Below are positions 46,284 to 55,448 of a stretch of DNA of 64,000 nt, one piece after another. Within the stretch, counting starts at the first letter, position 1; the number at the start of each line of letters is the position of its first letter. The position numbers were made by a program, and so were the translations under genes. The stretch is taken from contig CP036526.1 in NCBI GenBank assembly GCA_007741555.1, forward strand, positions 3,162,001 to 3,226,000. Reading direction: 5' to 3'. This DNA comes from Stieleria marina. GTDB lineage: Bacteria > Planctomycetota > Planctomycetia > Pirellulales > Pirellulaceae. The notes beneath the pieces were generated by a model that did not search any database, was not told where the DNA came from, and saw only the letters and a list, made by a program, of their open reading frames with translations.

Positions 46284-48164
46284 TCAGCCGGCTTTGCTCT
46301 TGGTTTGCGGCACGGAGTGTTCTTTGATGGCGGCGACCAGTTCTGTCACTGCAAATGGCTTGCCTTGAACTTTATTGACGCCGATGCAGTCGACCAGGTA
46401 TTCGGCACGAAGCAACAACCGCAATTGGCCCATATTCAGCTCGGGCACGATGACCGTTTTGAACGAACGCAGCAGGTCGCCGATGTTCTTTGGCAATGGG
46501 TTCAGATAGCGAATGTGTGCGTGACTGATTCGCATGCCTTCGGCTTGGCACTGTGCGACGGCGGTGTGACAGGAACCGTACGTTCCGCCCCATGAAACCA
46601 CCAGTGTGTCGCCGCTGGTTTCGCCGAATACTTCTTGATCCGGAATTCGCTCGGCGATCATGGCGACTTTTTCGGCACGTCGGTCCGTCATCAACTGGTG
46701 ATTGGCCGGGTCGTAACTGACGTTGCCAGTGCCGTCTTCTTTTTCCAGTCCGCCGACTCGGTGCATCAAGCCTTCGGTCCCAGGGATCGCCCAAGGTCGA
46801 GCTAGTTTTTCGTCGCGAGCGTAAGGCATAAACGGTTCGTCGCCGTCGGCACCTTCGGGGTGCGTGATCGTGATCTTTTCGATCTGGCTGACGTCCGGGA
46901 TTTTCCACGGTTCGCTGCCGTTGGCGATATAGCCATCGGACAACAGAATGACCGGAACCATGCATTCGGTTGCGATCCGCCACGCGTCGATGGCGGCTGC
47001 GAAACAATCGCCAGGTGACCGTGGTGCCACGATGGGCAGCGGCGATTCGCCGTTTCGACCGAACATGCTTTGCAGCAGATCGCTCTGTTCGGTTTTGGTC
47101 GGCAGTCCGGTACTGGGGCCGCCGCGTTGGACATTGATCACGATCATGGGCAATTCCAAAATCATGCCCAGTCCCATCGCTTCGCCTTTCAGAGCGATGC
47201 CGGGGCCGCTACTGGCAGTGACAGCCATTGTTCCGCCGAATGCGGCACCAATGGTTGAACAGACCGCAGCGATTTCGTCTTCGGCTTGAAATGTTCGCAC
47301 GCCAAAGTTTTTGTACTTGGTCAGTTCGTGCAGAATGTCACTCGCTGGCGTGATCGGATACGTTCCGTAAAACAAATCCTTGTCGCTCAATTCGGCCGCC
47401 GCAATCAGACCCCAAGCCAACGCTTGGTTGCCCATGATGTTGCGGTATGTGCCTTTGGAAAGCTCCGCGGCTTCGACTTGGTAGCTTTCGCCAAACGCTT
47501 CGGTGGTTTCACCGTACGCCCAACCGGCTCGCAACGCGGCTTCGTTGGCAGAGGCGACATCGGGTTTGCCGCCGAATTTGTTTTCGATGAATCGCAACGT
47601 CGGATCTAGCGATCGCCCAAATAGCCAGTAGACCAAACCCATCGCAAAAAAGTTTTTGCAGCGGTCGGCAATTTTTTGACTGAGCCCATGTTCGGCAACC
47701 GCCAAACGAGTCAGTTCGGTCATCGGGACTTTGAAAACTCGGTAAGTTTCTTCGATCACCGAAGCGTCCAGCGGATTGGCTTCGACCTTGGCGAGCTTGA
47801 ATTCTTTTTCGATGAATCCGTCTTCGTTGGCGATCAGGATTCCGCCTTTGCGAAGATCACTGAGGTTGGTCACCATCGCGGCTGGATTCATTACGACCAA
47901 GGCGTCCAACTGGTCGCCCGGCGTGAAAATCTCTTCGCTGGCGAATTGAACTTGAAAACCCGAGACGCCGGCGCGTGTACCGCGGGGGGCTCGAATTTCA
48001 GCTGGAAAGTCCGGGAAGGTCGCGACGTCGTTGCCAGCAAGCGCGCTGGTATTCGTCAATTGAGTTCCTAGCAGCTGCATTCCGTCTCCGGAGTCACCTG
48101 CGAGCCGAACTGTGATGCCGGTAACGGATTGAACGTCTTTGGAAGTCTTGGGAGTAGCCGTCAT
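46284..48164 (-). CDS. korA: 2-oxoacid:ferredoxin oxidoreductase, gamma-alpha fusion subunit
   Basis: A 626-residue subunit. The N-terminal 170 residues are the gamma-like domain (L-A-G-D-S-G-D-G-M-Q-L-L-G, D-F-P-A-E-I-R-A-P-R-G-T). The alpha part follows with G-N-Q-A-L-A-W-G-L-I-A-A, Y-P-I-T-P-A-S-D-I-L-H-E-L, S-S-G-P-G-I-A-L-K-G-E-A-M-G and R-G-G-P-S-T-G-L-P-T-K-T-E-Q-S-D-L, all typical of KorA. It binds TPP with KorB and acts on 2-oxoacids in the cytoplasm. The ATG at 48164 is chosen over 48215. It is first in the korA-korB operon. Confidence 0.93.
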   Translation of the reverse strand: MTATPKTSKDVQSVTGITVRLAGDSGDGMQLLGTQLTNTSALAGNDVATFPDFPAEIRAPRGTRAGVSGFQVQFASEEIFTPGDQLDALVVMNPAAMVTNLSDLRKGGILIANEDGFIEKEFKLAKVEANPLDASVIEETYRVFKVPMTELTRLAVAEHGLSQKIADRCKNFFAMGLVYWLFGRSLDPTLRFIENKFGGKPDVASANEAALRAGWAYGETTEAFGESYQVEAAELSKGTYRNIMGNQALAWGLIAAAELSDKDLFYGTYPITPASDILHELTKYKNFGVRTFQAEDEIAAVCSTIGAAFGGTMAVTASSGPGIALKGEAMGLGMILELPMIVINVQRGGPSTGLPTKTEQSDLLQSMFGRNGESPLPIVAPRSPGDCFAAAIDAWRIATECMVPVILLSDGYIANGSEPWKIPDVSQIEKITITHPEGADGDEPFMPYARDEKLARPWAIPGTEGLMHRVGGLEKEDGTGNVSYDPANHQLMTDRRAEKVAMIAERIPDQEVFGETSGDTLVVSWGGTYGSCHTAVAQCQAEGMRISHAHIRYLNPLPKNIGDLLRSFKTVIVPELNMGQLRLLLRAEYLVDCIGVNKVQGKPFAVTELVAAIKEHSVPQTKSKAG

Positions 48165-48569
48165 GGAAAGCAGCGATATTGAGGGTGCCACAGAAGAACT
48201 GTGCGATAGACGCACAGCTGGCTTCGGCGGTTCGTTTGGTTGGGTTTAACGGTTGTATCGATCATTCCGATGCCGGAAGGTTATCGAAATTCTATAAATA
48301 CGGCCGCAAAAGGTAACTACGACCAAACGGGTTTCGCGGATTTTGAGCCAGAATTATCGTGTTACGGTCAAAAGTTCCGCGAGTCCGGAGGCCTGGTGCA
48401 GGTGACCAGCGGTCCGCGGGCGGACAACGTTTTACGGCCATGAAATCCGTGATTCGCCGGTTATTCGCGTCGGAAGCCCGTGTTTTGCCGCCGTTTCGAA
48501 ATCTACAAGTCGCGTCGCTGCAACTACGTCCAACGCCTCCGATTCCTCTGCTTCAAACCAGGCATTGAT
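48165..48569. other. Divergent spacer
   Basis: About 405 bases between korA (minus) and the acid-phosphatase gene (plus). Both promoters must be here. I cannot name a convincing -10/-35 pair or operator; no gene is open with support. Confidence 0.4.
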
Positions 48570-49424
48570 ATGAAAAAACAACTTTGGCTGCTTTTGTTTT
48601 TAATGTTTCACGTCACTTGGGTCGCTCGTCCAACACCCGCGCAGGAGCAGGGATTGGCCGCAGCGGGTGTCGTCCAAGCACCCTCCGTCATTGATGTGAC
48701 CCAAGACGCTCGTTTTAACAGCGTCGCGTATGTGCAAAACGCGGCTGAGTTTCGGTTGGCGTGCGAGCAGGCGTACCAGTTAGCGCTGCTCCAGCTTCGC
48801 CAGGGGCTCCTCGATGTGCGTTGGACGGCCGACGAAGTTCAGATCGTCGACGGTGGATTTCAGGCGAAGCCGCCGGCCGTGATTTTGGACGTCGACGAAA
48901 CGGTGCTGGACAACAGTGCATTCAATGCTCGCAATATTTTGTCCGGCAAGCCGTATGCGATGAGCACATGGAACGCTTGGTGCAACGAATCCAAAGCCGG
49001 CGTGATCCCAGGTTCGCTGGAATTTGTGCGAGCGGCCAAGCGGTTGGGCGTCGAAGTTTTCTACATCACTAACCGTCGTGATGAAGTGAAGCCGGCGACG
49101 TTGGAAAATCTGCAGCGATGGGGGTTTCCTGTTACCGAACACACTTTGATGACGCAAAATTCCAAGGACAATCGTGATGGGCGCAAAACAACTCGCCGCG
49201 CTGCGGTTGCCAAGGACTATCGCATCGTGCTGTTGGTTGGCGACAACCTGAGCGACATGTGTACGGAGGTCGAAGTTCGCGACACACAGCAAAGAAACGA
49301 TGTCGCGCGGACGAAAACTGCTGTCTTGGGATCACGATGGATCCTAATCCCAAATCCGGTCTACGGAGCTTGGGAGCGTGCGCTACCCAAAGACGCTACC
49401 GCATTGAACATCGAGCGGCCTTGA
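48570..49424 (+). CDS. HAD acid phosphatase, e(P4)/class C type
   Basis: A 284-residue exported phosphatase. The signal ends at T-P-A-Q. HAD motif I is I-L-D-V-D-E-T-V-L-D-N (near residue 110), followed by W-N-A-W-C-N-E-S, a conserved class C segment. Motif II is Y-I-T-N-R-R-D, and the end shows L-L-V-G-D-N-L-S-D-M, W-I-L-I-P-N-P-V-Y-G-A-W-E. Members dephosphorylate nucleotides such as NMN or 5'-nucleotides at the cell surface. Unlike the H. influenzae e(P4), no lipobox Cys is seen; the protein looks secreted. The ATG at 48570 is chosen because the signal starts there, with AGG upstream. The stop is inside a tandem repeat. Confidence 0.88.
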   Translation: MKKQLWLLLFLMFHVTWVARPTPAQEQGLAAAGVVQAPSVIDVTQDARFNSVAYVQNAAEFRLACEQAYQLALLQLRQGLLDVRWTADEVQIVDGGFQAKPPAVILDVDETVLDNSAFNARNILSGKPYAMSTWNAWCNESKAGVIPGSLEFVRAAKRLGVEVFYITNRRDEVKPATLENLQRWGFPVTEHTLMTQNSKDNRDGRKTTRRAAVAKDYRIVLLVGDNLSDMCTEVEVRDTQQRNDVARTKTAVLGSRWILIPNPVYGAWERALPKDATALNIERP

Positions 49425-49473
49425 AACCAGGGCCTTGAAGACAGGGCCTTGAAGACAGGGCCTTGAATCTCAG
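49417..49473. repeat. 14-bp tandem repeat over the stop codon
   Basis: Four units starting with GGCCTTGAA (49417-49430, 49431-49444, 49445-49458, 49459-49473). The acid phosphatase stop TGA (49422-49424) is in the first unit. Since 14 is not a multiple of 3, successive units put TGA in all three frames. Confidence 0.8.
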
Positions 49474-49585
49474 GCTCTAAGTACCACGCCCTGCCACTCT
49501 GGCCTTAGGCAGCGAACGCTTCGGGTGAGATCTTTGTCGGTGTCGTTGTTTGCAAGTACTTTGCCAGGAGCATGTGCTCTGGCGT

Positions 49586-52027
49586 TCACTCTGTTTTCCA
49601 GCGGATGTCGCCTTTGCGAAGACGGACTTGCCATTTTTTGATCGCAGGGACTCGACGCACCGCGTTGTCCTCGCCGGCCCAGAAATTCAACGTTGTCCCC
49701 GTGATTTCGCGTAAGTTCTCTGTAGCGAGAACGCGGACGGGCATGGAATTGGAATCCAGCATTTCGATCAAGTCGTCGTCGGCGCTTTCGACCAGCTGGC
49801 TTTGCGAAAATCCGATCAGCAAACGCATCAGGTTCTTTGCATTGGCCGAATCCATCTGCGCAATTTGGTCGTTCAGCAAAGTCGCTGACGTCGCATCGCG
49901 GTTCATCGCGTTACGCAGTTCGCCGAAATGTTCCGTCCAATACGAACGCTGTTTGGGTTGTGACAAAATCCCGTCGGTTCCAAAGTAAACGTCGGGTTGT
50001 CCCAAGTGCAGCATTAACTGCGCGGCCAAGGCGGCGACTTCGGCTTGACGAAAACTGGTCGCTTCGCGCAGTGACAACGCCAATGGTTGTTGCTGAGCAA
50101 GCAAATCCATCAAGCCTTTGCGAGCACTCTGATCCAAGATCGAACTTTCCGTGTCTTCGGTCGCCCAGACAAGTGGTTCGATCAAGTCGGACACTTTGGG
50201 CGCATCATCGCCTCGCGCCATCCATTGTTGGTCTGCCAGTAGCTTTTCGTCGCCTTCTGCGGATGCCACCACGAATTCGCTGGCCAACCCGGCGGGGTCC
50301 GCGACAGCGACAATCCGCGCGACAGGAACGTGGTTTTCGGGTTTAAAAGGATCGAATCCAGGACGACGCAACCAGATCACTTCGATCGCCGCGACTGAGT
50401 CCGCCGTTGGAAACTGCAATTCGATGTCGCGTCCCATGACCTGAAACGGCATGACCACATCGTCCTTTTTGGATCGAATCAGGACTTTGCCGTATTCCAG
50501 TTTCAATCCCGCCGTTTGTTTGTCGTTTCTCGCTGCCAAGAAACTCGCTTTTGTGGGGCCGACAAAAGTCACTTTCGCTTCCGTGTTGATTACCAGTTCG
50601 GAACGAAATTTGGGTGCGTTGATCAAAGTCGCTCGCGGACTGATCGACATGTCTTTCTCCACTCGCGTCCAATTCGCATTAGCAAACGCTTCGTTCGCTG
50701 TTCCCGTCGCAAGCAAGATTGTCCGGCCACTGACGGCTTTGGCCACTGCTTTGTCGTCCGCCGGATTAAGGGCCGGATTGTTGAGAGCTGGATCGGTCAC
50801 TGCGGGCGCACCGTCCGGTGCACTTGCGTCGGGCGCATCGGCGGTTTTGTCAGCGGCAGTCACAGCTTCCGGCGAAGCCATCTTTTCGTCGGCCAACTCT
50901 TTAGCTGTTGGAGGGGTGGCCATCGCGATCTCCATCACCGTATCAGGTGTTTTCGATGGCAGAGTTGTCTCGTCACCGGCAGGCAATTCTGTCATCTCGG
51001 GAGCGGTATCGACCGCAACCGTTTCCGGATCAGGTTTGGGAGCTGGCAGCGGAAGTTCGGTGATTTCCGTCTCGTCGGTCGATTTGATTTCGACGCCTGG
51101 CGTACCAACCGTTTCCATGATCGGTGCGTTTGCCGCAGACACTTCGATGTCGTCAGCCGCACTTTGCACTGATTCGTCTTCCGAGACATCCGTGTCGAAT
51201 GTCGGATCGTCGACCACCACATTGGTGCGTTTTCCATCGGCACCAATTGTGCCCAGTTTCTCTTCGTTTTGTGCGATTGGCCCCGTCATCAGGGGAGCCA
51301 AGACGCGAGACAGAGCAAACAGAAACACGCCCGCCAGCGCCAGCGATACCAGCCAAGGAGTGATTCGCGATGGGCGAATCGATCCGCCATACATGTCTTC
51401 GGCGGTCGCGCGTGCACGGCGATGGCTCTCGGAAACCTCGGCTTCCCGGAGTCGTTGCGGTGCATCGCTGACTCCCGAGTCGCCCGCACCGACCGGCTTG
51501 ACCGGCCCGATCGATGACTCCAAAACCGATTCTACCGGTGGGCTGGCCCCAAACCCGGAGCCTTCGGGTGACAAGCCAGCTTGGTCGGGCAAACTGACTC
51601 CCGAAAAACTACCCGAAGCAGCGGTCGGGATTTCTTGAATCAAGCGATCCGGCAATTGATAAACGCGATCACGAAGCGCTTCGCTGACATTGGCTGGTTG
51701 GCCCAAAACCATCGTCAAAATTTGATGACACGCCGCGGCTTCTGCCAAATGCGTGTCCGATTCCAGGCACGCTTTTTCGACCTCGGCAATCTGCTCAGCC
51801 GACAAAGTGCTGTCCAGGTACTCGCTGATCACGTTCGCTTCATCAAGCGGACTGACCGCATCGGGCGACGGCGCTGACAAAGTGCGACTAACCAAGGTGG
51901 CTCGAATTCGCTGAACCAGCTGAGTCGCAAAACCACTCTCTGCAAGTTTTTCCCGCAGCGCTTCGGCGTCTTTGGGATCCAACGTGTTGTCGAGATAGGC
52001 AAGCAGGGTTCGGAGTGTCAGTCGCAT
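49586..52027 (-). CDS. Large single-pass membrane protein, anti-sigma-like N-terminus
   Basis: An 813-residue protein. Two similar helical modules at residues about 8-32 (L-L-A-Y-L-D-N-T-L-D-P-K-D-A-E-A-L) and 64-95 (V-I-S-E-Y-L-D-S-T-L-S-A-E-Q-I-A-E-V) resemble zf-HC2 anti-sigma helices but lack the Cys residues. A hydrophobic segment near 224-244 crosses the membrane. A long acidic region rich in Pro, Thr, Ala and Glu follows. The last 370 residues are outside and contain a FecR-like beta section (I-S-P-R-A-T-L-I-N, G-K-V-L-I-R-S-K-K-D-D) and a helical end. Function unknown; regulation of an envelope response is a guess. It is divergent from the DUF58 gene, whose coding start at 52237 is 210 bases away. 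Confidence 0.7.
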   Translation of the reverse strand: MRLTLRTLLAYLDNTLDPKDAEALREKLAESGFATQLVQRIRATLVSRTLSAPSPDAVSPLDEANVISEYLDSTLSAEQIAEVEKACLESDTHLAEAAACHQILTMVLGQPANVSEALRDRVYQLPDRLIQEIPTAASGSFSGVSLPDQAGLSPEGSGFGASPPVESVLESSIGPVKPVGAGDSGVSDAPQRLREAEVSESHRRARATAEDMYGGSIRPSRITPWLVSLALAGVFLFALSRVLAPLMTGPIAQNEEKLGTIGADGKRTNVVVDDPTFDTDVSEDESVQSAADDIEVSAANAPIMETVGTPGVEIKSTDETEITELPLPAPKPDPETVAVDTAPEMTELPAGDETTLPSKTPDTVMEIAMATPPTAKELADEKMASPEAVTAADKTADAPDASAPDGAPAVTDPALNNPALNPADDKAVAKAVSGRTILLATGTANEAFANANWTRVEKDMSISPRATLINAPKFRSELVINTEAKVTFVGPTKASFLAARNDKQTAGLKLEYGKVLIRSKKDDVVMPFQVMGRDIELQFPTADSVAAIEVIWLRRPGFDPFKPENHVPVARIVAVADPAGLASEFVVASAEGDEKLLADQQWMARGDDAPKVSDLIEPLVWATEDTESSILDQSARKGLMDLLAQQQPLALSLREATSFRQAEVAALAAQLMLHLGQPDVYFGTDGILSQPKQRSYWTEHFGELRNAMNRDATSATLLNDQIAQMDSANAKNLMRLLIGFSQSQLVESADDDLIEMLDSNSMPVRVLATENLREITGTTLNFWAGEDNAVRRVPAIKKWQVRLRKGDIRWKTE

Positions 52028-52236
52028 GGATCAAGACGGGGTTGGGAGGGGAGTCTAATCGGGCCTTTAGCGATGAACTCAGCGAGAGTTGTCGCGCAAA
52101 GATCGTCTACCTAATTAGTGACGTGGCGCGAGGACATCCGTGCAACCATTTCCCAAAATTCGCCAATTCATTTTCTGCTCGACTCCAGCGGTCATCAAAA
52201 CGGCCTGACATGGAATTTTTCGTTACAATCTGGCGT

Positions 52237-53175
52237 ATGTCGACAAGCATCCCCCCCGATGAAACCATTCCCGCGAAACCCGCCGCTAAATCGAGGGTCG
52301 GTGTTCCGCTGCTATCACCCGCATTGCTCGGGCGATTGGAGCGTTTGGAATTGGTGTCTCGCAAAGTATTTCGTGGGCGTCTTAAGGGCGAACGCGTCAG
52401 TCGCCGCAAAGGCCAGAGCGTCGAGTTTGCGGATTTTCGTAATTACGTTCCCGGCGACGATCTGCGATTGATCGATTGGAATCTGTATGCCCGGTTGGAT
52501 CAGCTGTTTTTAAAACTGTTCCAAGAAGAAGAGGATTTGCATTTTTACGCGCTCATCGATGCCAGCGAATCGATGAACTTTGGCGATCCCAAAAAACTGT
52601 TCGTTGCAAAACAGCTTGCCGCATCGTTGGGTTATGTCGGGCTCTGCCGGGCTGACCGGATCAGTGTCGCGGCATTGGGCCCCGAAGGACGACGCGCACC
52701 GGTGCTTCGCGGTCGAGCTAGTCTTCACAAAATGCTGGCTTACCTGGATTCGTTCGGCAGTGGACACAATGTTTCGCTTCACGACGGCGTGCGTGATTTT
52801 GCGATGCGAAACTCCGGTAGCGGCGTGGTCGTTTTGCTGACCGACATGATGGACAAGCAAGGGTACGAATCGGCGCTGCGAATGTTGGTTGGTCGCCAAA
52901 TGGATGTGTTCGTGATGCACATTTTGTCACCCGAAGAAATTGATCCGCCGCTGCGTGGCGATCGCCGGCTCATCGATGTCGAAGACGGTGACAATGCCGA
53001 AGTCACCATCAATGCGTACGTGATTGATCAGTACAAAGAAACAGTCAAGAATTTTATCGCGTCGATCAAGTCCTTTTGTTCCAAGCGATCGATCGTCTAC
53101 GTGCCGGTCCGAACCGACACGCCTGTGGAAACGATTGTGACAAAATATTTGCGTGAACGCGGAGTCGTGCGATGA
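52237..53175 (+). CDS. DUF58 family protein
   Basis: A 312-residue protein of the DUF58 family, whose C-terminal half is a von Willebrand-like fold. Diagnostic features are R-K-G-Q-S-V-E-F-A-D-F-R-N-Y-V-P-G-D-D-L-R-L-I-D-W (about residues 60-85; here shown in parts) and a D-A-S-E-S metal-ion site (about 112-116), then L-L-T-D-M-M. In many bacteria DUF58 forms a trio with a MoxR ATPase and VWA proteins, perhaps as a chaperone for metal insertion or envelope proteins. The ATG at 52237 fits the family start; an in-frame Met at 52210 is possible. Its stop overlaps the next start by four bases. No moxR is present. Confidence 0.92.
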   Translation: MSTSIPPDETIPAKPAAKSRVGVPLLSPALLGRLERLELVSRKVFRGRLKGERVSRRKGQSVEFADFRNYVPGDDLRLIDWNLYARLDQLFLKLFQEEEDLHFYALIDASESMNFGDPKKLFVAKQLAASLGYVGLCRADRISVAALGPEGRRAPVLRGRASLHKMLAYLDSFGSGHNVSLHDGVRDFAMRNSGSGVVVLLTDMMDKQGYESALRMLVGRQMDVFVMHILSPEEIDPPLRGDRRLIDVEDGDNAEVTINAYVIDQYKETVKNFIASIKSFCSKRSIVYVPVRTDTPVETIVTKYLRERGVVR

Positions 53176-55253
53176 GCTGGATATCGACACTGACTTGGCC
53201 CCAGTGGTTGTTGCTGGGTGCGGTGCCGCTTGGCATCATCCTGCTGTACTTTTTGAAACTGCGCCGCGAACCGGTCGAAGTCCCCAGTACTTACCTGTGG
53301 GCGCGAACGGTCGAAGATCTTCACGTCAACAGTTTGCTTCAGCGACTGCGACGAAATCTCTTGCTGCTGCTGCAATTGTTGGCCGTGCTGCTGGCTGCTT
53401 TGGCACTGCTACGCCCAGGGCATCGCGGTGAAACGTCTGGCCAAGGACGTAGTGTGCACTTGTTGGATACGTCAGCCAGCATGTTAACGGCCGACGTCCC
53501 AGATGACGCGAGCCGGTTTGCGAAAGCCAAGCGTCTGATTGGCGAACGAATCGATCTGATGAACGATACGGATCAATCGATGTTGGTGACGTTTAATGAT
53601 CGTGCAGAAGTTCTGCAGTCCTTTACGTCCGATCGGCGCCGACTGCGTGACGCACTGGCCAGAGCCGAAGTGACCAATCGCCCCACGGATATTTTGGGGG
53701 CTTTAAAGGCGGCTGATGGACTTGCTAATCCGAAGCGTTCCAGCGAAGTTGGTGACGTCAACGACGTGCAGGTTGCCGATGCGTTGAACGCTGACTTGTT
53801 GCTTTTTAGTGACGGCGGATTCCAACCGGCGACCGAGTTTGACTTGGGCAATTTGACGCCCGAATACATCAGCATCGGTCGCGAAACGGTTGCCAATTTG
53901 GCGATCACGGCGTTCTCCGCCGAGCGGAATGTCGAAAAACCCAGCGAGGTCCAAGCGTTTGCGACAGTCATCAACTATGGCACCAGCGAATCCTCGTCGA
54001 CCGTTTCGTTGTTCGTCGAAGATTCTTTGATTGACGCGTCAACCGTCTCGCTGGAACCTGGCGAAGAAACAGGCGTGTCATTCACGATGGATAGCGAAGA
54101 AGCCGTCTCGCTGCGATTGGTGTTGGAAACCAAAGACCCGTTTATGTTGGACAACGTGGCTTACGCTGGTCTGACGCCTATGAAAACGGTGTCGGTCTTA
54201 TTGATCACCGAAGGCAACACGCCGCTGGAGTTGGGATTGTCGACGGAAAAGTCTGCGAAAATCTGCATCAAAGATGTGCAGTTTCCAAGCTATTTAGAAA
54301 CAGATGAATACAAACAACGAGCCGACGCGGGCGTCGATGATTTGATCATCTACGATCGCTGTTCGCCCGAGACGATGCCGACGACGAACACGTTCTTTAT
54401 CGGTGCGTTGCCGCCGAATGCTGACGCCGGTGTTGCTGCGACTGACGGCGCGGAAAGTGTTTCTGCCACAGGCGATGCGAATGTCGCTGACGGCGTGAGT
54501 GATGGCGTGACTGCCGACGCTGACAGCAAAGGCTGGCGGTGGGCGACGCCGCCCGGGCCGGTCGTCCTGATCGACCTCGACCGTACGCATCCTTTGATGA
54601 GGTATTTGGAAGTCTATTCGCTGTTGATTTTCAGCGGTCGCGCGATCGAAGGCCCGCCTGGAATGTCCGAACTGATTGACGCGGATGTCGGCCCCATGCT
54701 GTGCATCGCGCCTCGTGACGGTTACCAAGATTTGGTGTTGGGTTTCGATATCATCAGCCTGGACGAAGATGGTTTGACGCAGGCAAATACGAACTGGTAT
54801 GCCGAACGATCCTGGCCCGTGTTTGTGCTTAACGTGCTGCGTTATCTAGCGGGTGCTGCGGAAGCCAGCGGAGCGCCGTCGTATCGGCCCGGCGAAACCG
54901 TTCGCGTGCGAGTCGAAAGTGCGTTGGAGGAAGTTCAGATCGGTCGCGTCGGCACGGAGCTGAAAAAGATGCGTCCCGGGCCATCAGGTGTGGTCGAAGT
55001 CGTCGATACGGAATCGGTCGGTAATTACCGAGTCGAAGCAGACGGCAAGCTAGCGGATCTGTTTGCCGTTAATCTGTTCGATCCCCGCGAAAGCGACCTG
55101 GGGGCACTGCCCAGTGTCGATCTGGGTTATGAAGCCGTAGAGGCAGTGACCGGCGGCGTGGAATCCAGACGCGAATACTGGCGGATCTTGCTGATCGGAG
55201 TGTTGATCATGCTAGCTGCAGAATGGTGGTTATACGCCAAGCGAGTGGCGTAA
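53172..55253 (+). CDS. BatA/VWA-type membrane protein
   Basis: A 693-residue membrane protein. The N-terminus is BatA-like, with two hydrophobic helices (about residues 9-28 and 62-80) and R-R-E-P-V-E-V-P-S-T. A von Willebrand A domain follows (about 93-240) with the MIDAS Asp-x-Ser-x-Ser in L-L-D-T-S-A-S-M, and L-L-L-F-S-D-G-G. Beta-rich domains fill the middle, with an Ala/Asp-rich linker near 418-450. One helix near 670-690 ends the protein. It starts with an ATG overlapping the DUF58 stop (ATGA), so the two are translated together. The pair acts at the inner membrane. Metal dependence fits the MIDAS. No moxR is adjacent. Confidence 0.9.
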   Translation: MSWISTLTWPQWLLLGAVPLGIILLYFLKLRREPVEVPSTYLWARTVEDLHVNSLLQRLRRNLLLLLQLLAVLLAALALLRPGHRGETSGQGRSVHLLDTSASMLTADVPDDASRFAKAKRLIGERIDLMNDTDQSMLVTFNDRAEVLQSFTSDRRRLRDALARAEVTNRPTDILGALKAADGLANPKRSSEVGDVNDVQVADALNADLLLFSDGGFQPATEFDLGNLTPEYISIGRETVANLAITAFSAERNVEKPSEVQAFATVINYGTSESSSTVSLFVEDSLIDASTVSLEPGEETGVSFTMDSEEAVSLRLVLETKDPFMLDNVAYAGLTPMKTVSVLLITEGNTPLELGLSTEKSAKICIKDVQFPSYLETDEYKQRADAGVDDLIIYDRCSPETMPTTNTFFIGALPPNADAGVAATDGAESVSATGDANVADGVSDGVTADADSKGWRWATPPGPVVLIDLDRTHPLMRYLEVYSLLIFSGRAIEGPPGMSELIDADVGPMLCIAPRDGYQDLVLGFDIISLDEDGLTQANTNWYAERSWPVFVLNVLRYLAGAAEASGAPSYRPGETVRVRVESALEEVQIGRVGTELKKMRPGPSGVVEVVDTESVGNYRVEADGKLADLFAVNLFDPRESDLGALPSVDLGYEAVEAVTGGVESRREYWRILLIGVLIMLAAEWWLYAKRVA

Positions 55254-55417
55254 TACGACCGAATTTGGCGGTCCTGTGCAATGTCGCAGGACACGCTTAA
55301 CGGGAAACCAAATGGAACCTATCCATCTCAGAATCCCGTTGGAATCTGCCCCCGTTGGAACCTGTCCAGAGAGCCGTTTTGCCGGCCGGAGCATTAACAC
55401 TGCTTGGCGAAATTGCT

Positions 55418-55448
55418 GCAAGGCGAAAAACTTCGCCTTGCCTTTCTA
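55418..55448. terminator. Bidirectional terminator hairpin
   Basis: A 10-base-pair perfect stem, GCAAGGCGAA (55418-55427) with TTCGCCTTGC (55432-55441), loop AAAC. The dapA stop is at 55446-55448. T-rich text on both strands near the stem supports termination of both converging genes. Confidence 0.65.

Noticed and set aside
50451-51638. A 395-codon open frame on the plus strand
   Set aside because: It lies opposite the 813-residue membrane protein gene. Its Ser/Val/Ala-rich translation has no family features and arises from the Glu/Pro/Thr-rich opposite frame.
52015-52236. A longer start for the DUF58 gene
   Set aside because: It would overlap the divergent gene start and has no DUF58 similarity.
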